Assembly: GCA_000320545.1 (NCBI GenBank)
Contig: ADNK01000431.1
Coordinates: 2,501 to 66,500 of the forward strand
Source: Bigelowiella natans CCMP2755
Lineage: Eukaryota > Cercozoa > Chlorarachniophyceae
Length of the DNA stretch: 64,000 nt
Direction of reading: 5' to 3'
The first letter of the stretch is position 1, and each line of letters opens with the position of its first letter. Position numbers and translations under genes: made by a program. Positions 37,085-48,198 of this stretch are shown here, piece after piece. The notes below the pieces were generated by a model. That model saw nothing but the letters and a program-made list of their open reading frames with translations, made no database searches and had not been told where the DNA came from.

Positions 37085-38204
37085 CGAGAGGGAAGGGAAG
37101 GGAATGACCTTTCCAGATAACTCGAGACGCTTGTCTATATCGAGGTTACAGCCGCACGCAAAGGCGATCATTCCCTTCACGGTCGGATGCCAGCTAATGT
37201 CACAGATACGCCGAGCAGGCATACCTGGTACCCGAAGCTGATTCATGCTCTTCAAATTGCTCTCAGCATTCTAATTGTTTAACAGGGGGGGGGGGAGAAA
37301 GGGGCGAAGCAAAAGTTACAGAAAAACCAATCGAGTAGTGCAAAGTCGAAAAAGTATACGTGCGTGTGTGTGTGCTGTGCGTGTGTGTTGCATCAAAGGA
37401 TTTGACAGCAACCTTTCCAATTGACGTCTCCACCTCCTTCAGGCACTGAACACGCAGGCAAACGAGGGCGATGAGAGTAGCAAGCAAAAATAGGAAATAA
37501 GCACAATCGATAGGGAATAGAAAAAGTTCCGCAGCAATTGTCAAGAAAGAAACAAAAAAGGCAAAAAGACACAAGAGGAACAGAACCGAGACGAAATATG
37601 CGCATACATAGCTTGTGCGTGTGTGCGGGATACGAAGTGAAAGAGTATAAAATTATATATTTACACATCTTTATTATTACGTCGAATTCATCATGGAAGA
37701 GGTCCACAACGTAGTTGCTCTCTAAGAAATGTTTCACGATAGGCAGTTTCGATTCCAGGAATTTGGCCACAGAACCTTCAATAATAATAATAATAATAGT
37801 AATAATAATAATAGTGGTAATAATGAGTTCATCATCAACGGCGCCTCCCATTACGTTTTCCCTTTCCCCCCCCTCCACTATTTCTGTTTGTATCCGCATT
37901 TATTGATGTGTTCATGTAAATCTTCCTCTCCTTCTCGCGCTTCCCCCGTCTTGATTACCGGATTCTTTTATCTCCTTCAGCTCGCTAGGGGTGAACGTTT
38001 GTGCCTCGACTTGCTCCGCCTGGTTTATCTTACGAGCCCATGTTGTCTGCGTTTCCGCCTCCATTGTTGGAGCTCCACACTGAAACCCGAAGTCGAGGTC
38101 TTGCCTCACGAATGCGCCGAAGTTCTCGTTCTCCATGCGCGGGAAGTGGGGCACCGTTTCTTCCTCCGCGTCTTCAAAGAGGGCCTTATGTAGTACAGGG
38201 GGCA

Positions 38205-38261
<57 letters not shown>

Positions 38262-38354
38262 GATGGGACAGGGACAAACGGGTATTTCAAAGGAGCTTTC
38301 GATGGAAGGTGCAGTAGTTGTTTCATTAGACCTAAAGAGAGGGAGAGAGGGAGG

Positions 38355-38386
<32 letters not shown>

Positions 38387-39697
38387 AAGAGAGAGATTGC
38401 CACCTCCCAGCCGAAATCCCTCCTTGGCTTGGACATGAAGAACTTCTTCAAACGGCGACTATTTGTAGCCTTAAGCTCTTCGACTGTAGGCATGGTAAAC
38501 GCCCAGGTCGCGCGCCTTTTTGACATCATTATATCATTATTATTATTACTATTCTTATTCTTATTATCATTATTACTTTATAATTATTATTGTTGCTGCA
38601 TATATAACATGGACTAAGGGTTCTCATCCCCACCCCCTCCCCAAAAGCGCGAAATTCTTTCCCAGGCTTTGCCTTCTTACCGTTTTGGTAAAGTGTCGGG
38701 TGGCGCGTTCTTATCAAGCAACTTCACCTGCATATCACGAATTAGAGATCATCAGCAGAAATTGTAACTCTCCGCGAAGTGACAAGTCGGAAGAGAAACG
38801 AGGTGACAGAATACAGAGGAGGCAGACAAAGCTGGCAGGATGGGGGAGGGTAAGGCACAATGGACAAGCTACCTCTTCCATAGTGATCGGAGTCCATTCA
38901 CGGCGAGCAACGAGTGGATTTTCCTCATACTCAGGCGGTCTCTCACTAGGATCATCAGCCTCATCTTCAAATGCTTCAGCTACTTTCTCAAATATCTCCT
39001 TTATCCTCTCGTCAAATTCATGGTAAATCGCCTTCTCACACTCATCAGCGGTGATGCTGGCCTGCACCTAGAAGAGGGGCACGGGTTAGGGAGGTCAGCA
39101 GAGGCAGTGAGATGTAAGTATGCGAGTGTGTTGTTCCACAGCGTGTATAGCATATCCGTCTAATTCACCTCAATCTTCCCGTCCCCCACCTCCCAAAAAG
39201 CACAGTTGTTGCTGATGATCTATTCACCTTAAAAGCCTTCTCAATAGATTCGGAGAGTTCCGGCTCGGCGAGGCTGCTAAACAGCTTGCCAAATGCTGCT
39301 GCAATCACAAGCGTGGACTCCATAGGGTAGAGATCGTCATCCATTTTCACGCCATGCGCCATGTAGTCGATTCCCTCATTGTCGGTCACGCGGAATGGCC
39401 GTGTTCCAAAGATGGCGGCGTTGGCTATCATACAAAACATCAATCTCTTAGTATTCACAGAACACAGTTTCTCACTCTAAGGCATTTCCTCTAGTAGCTC
39501 CTACCTTTGTTCTTGTTGACTATTTCTTCCACTATTGCTTTGTGCTCATCCTGCTTGCCGTCGGTGCTGACATGACAAAGAGTGTCCAGCTTCTTCTCGG
39601 TGTCGATCCGCAGGATCGCGATGTACCTGAATCAATGGGGTGTTGTACGAGATTTCGATTCTGCTCCCGCTAATACTATTTTGCTGCTGTGGTAACA

Positions 39698-39757
<60 letters not shown>

Positions 39758-40802
39758 GTGTGAAAGAGAGAGGAAGTTTTACTTGACAAGCATATCCTTG
39801 AAGCTGTCCTCCTTCTTACCCCCCTCTTTGCTGTCTCCTCCGGCACCAACTCCTTCTTTCTCGAATCGCTGAGGAATACGAACGGTAGGCAAATGTTAAT
39901 GTGGGAAAACGGGGATATACTAGAACATATATCGACACACGGAATGATGCGACGTCTCCACAAGGTGCAAGTATGAGTATGGATACGATATTCCCTTCTC
40001 CCTTGCCCTCCCATTGTCTCTGGTTTCCTCCTCCACGTTTCGCTGCTAACCTCGAGATGTTCCTTCGTCGTCGCCTCGGTTGCACACCAGTAGAAGTTGC
40101 ACATCTCCTTATAGCTACACTCAAGGTCCGCGACAATCAGAATTTTGTCGCCAGGGAATGCCTCGATCTTCTTCCGCAGGGCGTGGAAGGCCGACATGAA
40201 ACCGTTTTTGTTACAGTCCTCAACTACGAAAGACTTCTCGTACACCTGAGAAAAGGGAGGGAGAGGAAGTGGAAGCGGAGGAGGGAGGTGAGGAATAAAG
40301 AAGACGAAAATCCTGGAATTTCGATAAGCTCTCTCTCTCTCTTTCTCTCTCTCTCTCACACACACACAAGCATACGCATACGCATACGCACACACACACA
40401 CACACATCGCGCTCAAATAAAGAGCACCCCTTTGCTTGCATCTTTCCATCAGTATACCCTTATCGCAACAACGTTCTGATACCTTGAATTCATAGACATC
40501 AGTGATATCATCCCCGCTCTTCAGGCCAAGCTTACCCATATTTCCCTGTGGTAGACACGATAATGATAGTGATGATTATGATGATGATGATGATGATGAT
40601 GACAGTGGTGGTAGTGCTGAAAGCTATTTAATAGCTGGACTCACCCCAAGAGTTATTCCTTCGCGCACATGTGAATAATCACACATACTCGCTCACCCAC
40701 CGCACCACAAACCAATGGAATAACACGCATCTCATCAATTATATTTACCAGGGAGATAGAGAAGGGCTCGATCCCTGCCGGCGTTGGTTGGAACTCCGAC
40801 AT
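34420..40802 (-). CDS. Axonemal inner-arm dynein intermediate chain (WDR63/IC140 type)
   Basis: IC140/WDR63 is the WD-repeat intermediate chain of the two-headed inner dynein arm of motile cilia. About twenty exons run leftwards. The first, 40802-40749, encodes MSEFQPTPAGIEPFSISL and joins GNMGKLGLKSGDDITDVYEF in phase. Next come GDKILIVADLECSYKEMCNF; AILRIDTEKKLDTLCHVS; IFGTRPFRVTDNEGIDY; EFDERIKEIFEKVAEAFEDE with RREWTPITMEE; TWAFTMPTVEELKATNSRRL. The WD region holds RRICDISWHPTVKGMIAFAC, KINKDNPYLIVAGLRTGQ, VIMWDLSDKNINGEDVY, SVSDLQWLPKGVTITRKGKY, FFATVSADGFMYFWDVKLKE and LLAVGDFTGTLHIFSVPRIL. The last exon is Lys/Glu-rich and ends at TAG 34420. It shows the organism has, or recently had, motile flagella. 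Introns carry many microsatellites and an 87-bp duplicated block. Confidence 0.9.
34892..34920. repeat. (CA)n microsatellite
   Basis: A CA run in an intron near the 3' end of the dynein intermediate-chain gene. Confidence 0.92.
35750..35836 (-). repeat. Intronic duplicated block, copy 1
   Basis: About 87 bases nearly identical to 36252-36338, both between exons of the dynein gene. Read on the gene's strand both copies stay open and would encode MMINKVSIESILS, AVNL and EDDNLHHHLR with three replacements between copies. Confidence 0.9.
36067..36100. repeat. (CA)n microsatellite
   Basis: An interrupted CA run next to the exon encoding ADGFMYFWDVKLKE; a shorter CA/CG run lies at about 36350-36380. 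Confidence 0.9.
36252..36338 (-). repeat. Intronic duplicated block, copy 2
   Basis: Second copy of the ~87-base block at 35750-35836, about 500 bases away in the same orientation. The dynein exon encoding ADGFMYFWDVKLKE lies between them. Confidence 0.9.
37040..37082. repeat. (GA)n microsatellite
   Basis: A GA tract just outside the exon encoding RRICDISWHPTVKGMIAFAC, so the transcript has a CT tract there. Confidence 0.93.
38211..38395. repeat. Two (GA)n tracts
   Basis: GA tracts at 38211-38258 and about 38345-38395 in one intron of the dynein gene. Confidence 0.93.
39702..39757. repeat. (AT)n followed by (GT)n
   Basis: An AT run passes directly into a GT run in an intron of the dynein gene. 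Confidence 0.93.
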
Positions 40803-41672
40803 TTTTCACCAGACCTCTTTGTTCGTGCCTTCTATGCTGTGATTTCGTCTTCTATGCTTCTCTCAGTCGCTCAGGTGAAACGACAGGTGCAACGATTAGA
40901 GAAACGCTGCTTGTTGTGTTAGGAGCAAATGGCGAATGAATGCCGCTACTTCAATTCTTCGCTCTTCCTCTTCGTCTTGTTACCGTGACTTCGTCGAAGG
41001 GGTCGCGTCCCTCCGCTGTTCTTACGGAAGGGAAGGAAAGGGAGAGGACGAAGGAAACCTGAGATTGTAGTTAGTTGGTATGATGTTGAGCTCCGCCCCT
41101 TGCCAAATGCGAACAAGAGCTAAATTCTACAGTTTCATAATTTTTTTGAGCAAGGTTACGCAAAAGCACACTTTCCCTTACAAGATAAAACACTACTTAG
41201 TATTCTGCGTCTGATGTAACTGAGAGCAATGCCCCAACCAATATTACAATAACGGCAGAACAGGCTGCCACCCCTTATTCCGTACTAATTCATGTTGTCA
41301 CGCTCTGAAAAACGATCTCCCCTGTACCACATCTGAACGTTCAACTTGTAGTTTCACCTCTAATTTACGAAATGAACCACTCATACGTCCCCTCCCTCCC
41401 CCGCCCTTGCACCTCGCCGAAACTTGCCAAGCAGCTTGAAACAGACAATGATTGTACTTGGAGAGAAAAACGATCCAAATTCATTGTCGCACGTCCATAA
41501 TCCCATATGTTTCCGTTGGAATCGACATGAAAGCTGCAATTCTGCAACTGAATTCTGGGTTTATCGTGTTCTTGCGAATTGAGGGAATATATGTGGGGAT
41601 TTTAGAGATGCGACAAACATAAGAATCGACATCCGGAACAAAACAGTGAATCCTCACACGAACCGAACTGAA
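40803..41672. promoter_or_regulatory. Head-to-head spacer with two TGCGACA motifs
   Basis: Between the divergent dynein gene (start 40802) and the gene at 41673. It contains TGTCGCA at 41485-41491 (reverse strand CGTGCGACAATG) and TGCGACA at 41609-41615 (GATGCGACAAAC), about 60 bases before the plus-strand ATG. No microsatellites or GCTAGC words are seen. Confidence 0.5.
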
Positions 41673-42441
41673 ATGGCGTTAGATCTTCCGCGCTTGAACG
41701 CGCTTGCCACTCGACTGGAGGCTGCGGTTTCCCGCATAGAACTTAATTACAAAGGTGGTTTAAGCTATGTAAGAACTATGTGGGGGTGTGGATGAGGTTA
41801 TTAGGCATGCTCGGCAAGTCAAATTCGTCGATGAATTTCACTCCTTTTGCCTGACGTGCATAACAAATATCTCTCGGGATCGTTCCTTAGGGAGTGGGGA
41901 TGATTTGAAGCTGGTCAAGGCGATGGCGGATGCGCTTCCAAGACTTTTGGCAGTTGAAGAGAGATTTAAGGTAGCGGCGTCATCGTCGACACCGATTCTG
42001 AGCCTTGGAAAGAAGCCTGTGCCCGTCGAAAAGAAGCATGCTGCACCGGCAGCACCATTCATGCCTGAACCGACTCCAGAAGAGAAAGCTGAGGCCAAAG
42101 AAAAGGCTGCTACTGCGAAAAAGAAAGCTACCCATTTGTTTAAGAAGATGGTTGGCGAAAAGGTGACCATGCTCGACACAAAGCATCATCTCCTCCTTTT
42201 CAGCAATTGTCCTATTATTTCTTTCTTATTGAGCTCTCCGACGATGACTACGAATCAAATCAGGTGTACGGAAAGAGAAATTATGCAAAGATGCAATTGA
42301 AAAAGGCAAAGGAGCTTTCGAAGGCCACGGCTGAAACGGTACCACCTCTTCTTGTTCTCCAACCATACTCCCCAGCACTAGACAGAGACCGAGTGATGCT
42401 TTACGTTGTTTATATGGCGTGTAGTGTGTTCTATGTATTGA

Positions 42442-42519
<78 letters not shown>

Positions 42520-42992
42520 GGGGAGAAAGTTTGAATGAAATTTTGCATTTGTGCTAGACAGAGTTCACCGAATTGTATTGGACAGGTTGCGAAGGACGTG
42601 GACAAGCAAGCTACAGCTGCCACAGCTGCTACTCCTGTTGTCGCTAATAAAACGCCATCATCTTCCGAAATCAAGAAATCTAATACGTCCACGACGTCGC
42701 CCACGGAAGCTTATGGAAATCTTTTATCCAAAGATTCTCCTGCGGGGTATATATTCGATTTATACATACCGCTGCCCATATTTGTCGTGGAACTTCGTAT
42801 TAATGATTAACACCGATGACATATGAAGATCTTTCTAATGCGCGCTTGTGTATGTGTGTGTTTGCGTGTGATGGTTGTGACTCAAATGACGACGGCATCC
42901 TGCGTGGAAGGTCCTGGATGGTAATGGAGCCGACAAAGGAAAAATCGAAGCCGCTCAAAGTTGTTAAGATAGGCGAAGGTGGGCTTTCGTAA
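41673..42992 (+). CDS. Unrecognised helical, Lys/Ala-rich protein
   Basis: The first exon encodes MALDLPRLNALATRLEAAVS and joins at about 41819 to VKFVDEFHSFCLTCITN and DDLKLVKAMADALPRLL. A Lys/Ala/Glu-rich helical stretch follows (PTPEEKAEAKEKAATAKKKA), then an exon LSDDDYESNQVYGKRNYAKM (from about 42232), a Ser/Thr-rich exon with TPVVANKTPSSSEIKKSN (from 42586), and probably a last exon ending KPLKVVKIGEGGLS before TAA at about 42992. The LATRLEAAVSRIE opening resembles the N terminus of cyclase-associated proteins, but the rest does not, so I give no name. The gene may continue into the possible ADF-H gene downstream as one transcript. Confidence 0.5.
42441..42516. repeat. (GT)n followed by (GA)n
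   Basis: A GT run directly followed by a long GA run in an intron of the gene at 41673-42992. Confidence 0.94.
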
Positions 42993-43096
42993 AAGGAAGT
43001 CACGAAAGGAAAGAGGGAGGGGCAAAGGAAAAAGGGGGAAATAGTATGTAAGAGAGTAGCTGATCCACCTCAACAGCCTAATTCCGTGGGCAAGCA

Positions 43097-43864
43097 ATGG
43101 GAGAACAGCAACAACCTTCTCCTACTGACGCTTCCTACTCACTAGGTATAGAATCTATGAAGCAAACCTTGTCTCCAGAAAAAGTCCTATTCGCATGTAT
43201 TGCCGTTCACGGTGTGGACGTGCGCAATGACAAGCTCAGGAGCACTCGCACGAAAGTCGTCCAGGTAGACAATTCCCGAGATCCCGAGATCAGCCGGAAA
43301 TTTTGCAATATTCTAGCAGCTGTCGCGCATAAATTTGCGCGTTCCGTATCGCTTTCTTACATATCACCACTTGCTTCGTGCATCCACAATCATCCACTTC
43401 TCAAATTCCTTAAGCAGGATCTTTCTCTTTTTGAGTCACTTCCGGCATATTTGTGTTTTGGCACGTGTTGCTCTGGTCGGGCGGTCGTTCAGGTGAACTT
43501 TGTCGGGGCCAATGTGCCAGCAATGAGACGTATGATGGCTCTTTCTGGAAAAAAATCCGTCTCCAAAGTATGTAAAGGCGTCGCTCTCGTTATTCAAGCT
43601 ACAAAACCCGATGAAATTACAACCAAAGAGCTAGGTAGCCTATTCACACACACACACATACATTCATACATACGTACGTACATACACCTGAGCGTTGAGA
43701 TTGAAGGGGATCTCAGGATATGTACGAATCTGCAAAGGTTTGAATATGACAAAACTGTTTGTATCTGTGTCAAATCTCTTTCAGCAAATTCGTTGCTCGC
43801 AGCCGGAGGCGCGCACAAGCCGTCTTTCTACGATTTTGGCAACGGTAATAAACTCGAGATATGA
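43097..43864 (+). CDS. Possible ADF-H/coactosin-like actin-binding protein
   Basis: An open frame with MKQTLSPEKVLFACIAVHG and VVQVDNSRDPEIS, a probable intron near 43339-43493, then VNFVGANVPAMRRMMALSGK, VCKGVALVIQATKPDEITT and, across a small intron with CA repeats (43633-43783), ANSLLAAGGAHKPSFYDFG and the stop at 43864. The order of a basic helix (MRRMMALSGKKSV), a strand ending in IQA and a final AGGA.. segment resembles coactosin/drebrin-type ADF-H domains, which bind F-actin. Similarity is moderate. The true 5' end is uncertain: ATG 43097 or an exon starting at 43145 after an AG acceptor, possibly joined to the preceding gene. Confidence 0.45.
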   Translation: MGEQQQPSPTDASYSLGIESMKQTLSPEKVLFACIAVHGVDVRNDKLRSTRTKVVQVDNSRDPEISRKFCNILAAVAHKFARSVSLSYISPLASCIHNHPLLKFLKQDLSLFESLPAYLCFGTCCSGRAVVQVNFVGANVPAMRRMMALSGKKSVSKVCKGVALVIQATKPDEITTKELGSLFTHTHIHSYIRTYIHLSVEIEGDLRICTNLQRFEYDKTVCICVKSLSANSLLAAGGAHKPSFYDFGNGNKLEI

Positions 43865-44412
43865 AAAATACTGAAGTAGTCCAAGGATTCAGCCTTTGCC
43901 AAATAGTCATCAATGACAGTATGAGTGTTATCACATTGATCGCTATTTAGTCTATAGAAGTGCTGTTGTAATTGTAGCGGCGTTGCAATTGAGCTATTGT
44001 GTATGCATGCATGCCATGTGAGGCAGTTTTTTAGTGAATATAACCCCGGCGCCAGGAGGTGCGTGCCGAGCACAGCTCTAGAGCTTTACGCAAGCATGTG
44101 TGAGTCTCGCTGCGATGACAGACAGTGGATGTTCATGCGCTTGCTGCTAGCGCAACAATTTGATTCGTCAGTTGGTCAATGCCGCTATATCGACTGTCGG
44201 CTATGCAATGGTAGACATTGCAATGCATTTTTTTTTTCGCAGGATACGATAACAAAACACACGTAATGCTAGAATGGTAGACTGCAAGACTTACTGCCAC
44301 AGAGGTACATGGTTATACAACTGCACTAATAACTAATCCATCGCCACAAGTAGTAGTCTCAACACAACATTTGCTGGCTCTAATACGTCATGGTGCATGC
44401 GGTAGCAGTGCA
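43865..44412. other. Convergent 3' spacer
   Basis: Tail-to-tail spacer between the possible ADF-H gene and STK19. It has GCATGC words near 44006 and GCTAGC at about 44146 and no microsatellite or gene. Confidence 0.6.
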
Positions 44413-46030
44413 CTAGAACTTACCCTCACGAAAGTCTTCGGGTGGGATGCGAACGAGCACTCCCACGCTTGTCTGCACGAACTCTAATAGCGATAATCCA
44501 TGCATGTCTCGAATATGGTATTCAATATCCATTTTGCTCTTCTTCAGCCTCTTCTTTTCTAGTTCCTGAAAATGATTATAACCCATTTATCATCCACTCA
44601 GCAACTTGTAACTTTGACGACGATGTATCAACTGTACACCCTCCCCCGCGCCCGGCTGCCATTCATTCATGTGCAGGGGACAGGACGCATGCATTCCATG
44701 CAGCATTATCACTTGGGGGAAAATGGTGGCACGTACGTACGTACCTTTAGCAGGATTTCCTTATACATGCGCTTCTGAATAATTCTCTTGATCTCCTTTC
44801 GCGCGTCATGTAGAGCCACTATGAGACCTGATGCCCTCGGTATCGAGAAGAGGTATTCACCCGCTCGCCTCCGGATAAGCACACCGAGCCTCATTAGCAA
44901 CGACGTCACGCTCTCTGCATCCTCCTTAGTGATCGAGGCATCTTCGGTAGCTTGGAGGATTTCGAACAGCTTTGACTTTGCGATGTACGACGACGTCAGC
45001 TTCGGAAGACATTGCAAGAAAACCATTCCGATCTTTCCTGCACGAGCATTCTTCTCTGCATATATGCTTGCTTTGGAAGGAGAAGCAAAACGAAGAATAA
45101 AGCGCAGGCATAGACATGTCACACACACAATCGAACGAACATAAGTAAAATACAAGCACACGTTAGGTTGATGCATGTCTAAGTCGTTAGGTGAGTTTCA
45201 GAAGTGAAAGAGAGTTGGCAGCGACAATGAACGAGCTGAACCGAATAGCCTCTAAATCCCTTCCCCCCATTACTTGTTACTGCATCGACGAAGTCTTCCG
45301 TAAGCATAATCGCTTGACAATCTCTACCTGAAGCAAGCCCAACAAATCATGCATTTATGAACTGAATGCATGCTTCGCGTTATACGCTGTTTGTGCATTC
45401 GTTCGAGGACCTCCTGTGGGAAGCGCAAAGTAACGGATTTTGTTCGCCTTCCTCAAGCGGTTGATCTCACGATCGACTGCGGTGCGATCCTTCACAACGC
45501 TGTATAGCTGGTGCCGAAGCACAACCTGGAGAAGGAACATAGTGCCATATTCATTTGTATCAGCACCCCGATACTATTTCCATTTGATTTGGCACATTTA
45601 ACAAGGTTGAATCGTCTCTGACCTTAGTCGGATTGATTGATTCTCCAGCAAGCGATATAATCGCGGCGAAGGTGTCTGATGGGATCGCATCTGCATCAAA
45701 TTCGTCCACCTCGAGCTCGTAGGAAGAACCTTTGCGCAGTAACCGTACAACACCAAAACTAAGATTAACACGATATCCCCCGGTGCAATCAGACGAAAAA
45801 ATGAGCATTCACTCGCGATAATTCTCGTGCTTTGGTCGCCCGAAAAGGGCGGATATTCGAGCAATACCAGCCGAGATGTGGCCGCCGCTGATTCCCCCCT
45901 CCAATCCCGGGGCAGAAGAGACGGATGATTGAGGTAGGTCGTTATCACTTTGCTTGCCCTCATCCTGTCTCCTCCGCTTGAACCGCTCCTTCCCCTTCGC
46001 CTCTTCTTCTTTCCCGGCCTGGCGCTTCAT
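44413..46030 (-). CDS. STK19: STK19 (winged-helix) homologue
   Basis: STK19 is a nuclear, DNA-binding protein with tandem winged helices that acts in transcription-coupled repair; its old kinase label is doubtful. Exons give a basic N terminus (MKRQAGKEEEAKGKERFKRR), LEVDEFDADAIPSDTFAAII, then the family core VVLRHQLYSVVKDRTAVDRE (about 45532-45420), QAIMLTEDFVDAV (about 45320-45290), FLQCLPKLTSSYIAKSKLFE, DAESVTSLLMRLGVLIRR, YLFSIPRASGLIVALHDARK with RMYKEILLK (about 45070-44757), and a last exon IEYHIRDMHGLSLLEFVQTS and VGVLVRIPPEDF ending at TAG 44413. Order and spacing match human STK19. An alternative upstream start at 46063 would add 11 residues. Confidence 0.85.
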
Positions 46031-46540
46031 CGTGGGGAGGAGGAGGAGGAGGAGGCTGCTCAATGCCGGTAGTGCCGGCAGTAGTTTTAGGATGATAACT
46101 GCTCACTTTTTGAGATCATTGAATGATGATGACCACAGCGACAATGAGACAACGGCAAATGCATGGAAGCAGTGGGACGGTGTGCGTGCTGGAACTGACC
46201 AAGATTTCTTGACAGATGCACAACAAATGCCACAACAATGCTGATTCGACCTCAGGTGCTCCCACTGGTAGTAATTACCCGAACAATGCGGATTGCATGT
46301 CTGCATTCCGGAGCAACTCGCCCCCCCCGAGCTGCTGATGGATACACATACTGGACCGTATCGTGTCTTTACACAGTCGCATCTTGTAATGATATTTGTT
46401 TTACCAAATGCCTCCCGTCGCTTTCGATGTCATTGTCCTTCCTGCATTTTCTTTTCGTGTGCTCCTTCTAGCCGCTCGTCGCTTAGAGAGTTTTTGACTC
46501 AATGTGCTATCGCTATAACCCTTCCCCTCCCCAACCGCAG
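46031..46540. other. Spacer before the Lys/Ser-rich gene
   Basis: This follows the STK19 start and should contain the shared 5' region and perhaps the first exon of the plus-strand gene (a candidate begins MHNKCHNNADSTS near 46217). It has AGCGACAATG near 46135, one mismatch from the TGCGACA motif, but no perfect copy. Confidence 0.35.
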
Positions 46541-47626
46541 TTGGGTCTTTGGTGCTGGCGATCTGCCACATCGCAGGTGGAGAGGCGTGGTTAAGAGCCA
46601 CTTGGGGTGGGCATGCTGACTTCGAACGATGGCAGCGCGAGACCAAAACTGTGATGAAACAAAACGCTGTAAGTTGTGTATCTCGCCTTTCGTTACATAT
46701 TCAAACAGTTCGTTTTCTAGATGATTCTCGATCTCCCTCTAATTTTCCACATCGTGTGCCCCAATGTTCGTTTCTGTTGATCAAAACACACACCACGATT
46801 CAAGCCACAATAACGCACACATATTCATTTCTCATGCAATATCGTTCACAGAAGCAGGCCGAAGAAATGAGCAGGTGGAATATTCTCGACCAGCTCCGCG
46901 AGCACAGGAAACACGAGGTAGACGTCTTCAAAGCGATGCGCAATCATGCACATTTTGGGGGTCCGAAGCCGCCTCCCCTTCTTCCAGCTATGCATCGAAA
47001 TGCACACGGAGACGACAATTCGCTACCTATCGCCCCAACAATAGCAGCAAGCACGGTGAATTCAAGTGTAGAGGTAGGAGAGAAGGAAAAACATAGTACT
47101 CCAACAATCCCTGCATCGTCATCATCATCAGCAGCAGGAGTTGGAGGTCACGCAGCCGGAGAACAGTCCGTTGTGGAACGACGGAAGAGGAGGAGGAAAA
47201 AGAGGAGGAGGAGGAAGAAGAAGAAAAAAAGAAAGAGAGCTGAAAGGTTGCGTGCCTACCTATGTGCATGTATGCGTGTGTTCATAACTGCACTTTGGCT
47301 AGCAATATTTGGAATGTGGTATGCTCGACCAAATATTTCAGCGTGTGCGGTTATTGACTATATTCTTTATCCCTCCAATAAATTGCACTCGCAGGCACAC
47401 ATCGTCATCGTCATCGTCGTCGTCGTCATCATCATCATCATCCTCATCATCGTCATCCTCATCATCCTCAATCACTTCCGAGGATGAGCCGGACGAGGAG
47501 AAACGCTCAGCAGCCAAACACCACCATCGTCATCACCGCCATGTTAAAGCAAGGACTTCCAATCATGGGAGGAACAAAAGAAGGAAGAAGAGGAAGAGTA
47601 GGGGAGGGGAGAGAACCAAAAGATAA
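46541..47626 (+). CDS. Lys/Arg- and Ser-rich, probably nuclear protein (5' end uncertain)
   Basis: An exon from 46541 after a CAG acceptor encodes ICHIAGGEAWLRATWGGH, DFERWQRETKTVMKQNA up to a GTAAGT donor. The next (from about 46853) encodes KQAEEMSRWNILDQLREHRK and VDVFKAMRNHAHFGGPKPPP, then a Ser/Ala linker and a strongly basic run of Arg and Lys (about 47180-47245). After an intron, the last exon (from 47398) is a long poly-Ser encoded by a TCA/TCG array, then ITSEDEPDEEKRSAAK and a basic tail ending at 47626. The frame is maintained across both introns. The composition suggests a nuclear, RNA- or chromatin-associated protein, but I recognise no family. Confidence 0.5.
47400..47470 (+). 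repeat. (TCA/TCG)n triplet array encoding poly-Ser
   Basis: A TCA/TCG array read in the Ser frame within the last exon of the Lys/Ser-rich gene. Confidence 0.85.
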
Positions 47627-48198
47627 CGAAAAGAAAGGCCGTAGGCTCGACTTTCATGAATTAGTGTATTCACGTGCGTACAATCTCATGATCATTCATT
47701 AATGGCGAAAACTCAACGAGTTAATATCAACGGCATTCTACACATAGTTGCCTTTGTATGTTGTCCATGCACATGTGCGGGTGCAACCAATAGGCTGCAG
47801 AGCCTCTCCCATGACATGCATACACTGTCTTCTGCAGCAGCAGAAAGCAGGTCCTCATGTGATACATTTCGGTATGATCACAACATGTATAGTCGTTACA
47901 ACCTTACACACACTACCACCACTCAATAGGGAACATGTACGATAGACAGCTGCCATGCACGTGTAATCATTTCTGCACACACACGCATGAAATACTGCTG
48001 GCATGAGTAACACCACATTACGATGTTGCGATGGGTGGGATGACATTGTTTTCGATCACAACATGATGGACTGCAATTTGCGGCTGTGCAATACTTGATA
48101 TTTTTACATCTTGTGACTACGGCTTATGTACGATTTTATCACCTGGATGTATCACACTGTGTGCTGCTACGCTAGTACGGCTGACAAATGCAACGAAC
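47627..48198. other. Convergent 3' spacer
   Basis: Tail-to-tail spacer between the Lys/Ser-rich gene and the metallo-beta-lactamase-fold gene. It has GCATG-type words but no perfect GCTAGC, no microsatellite and no recognisable gene. Confidence 0.55.
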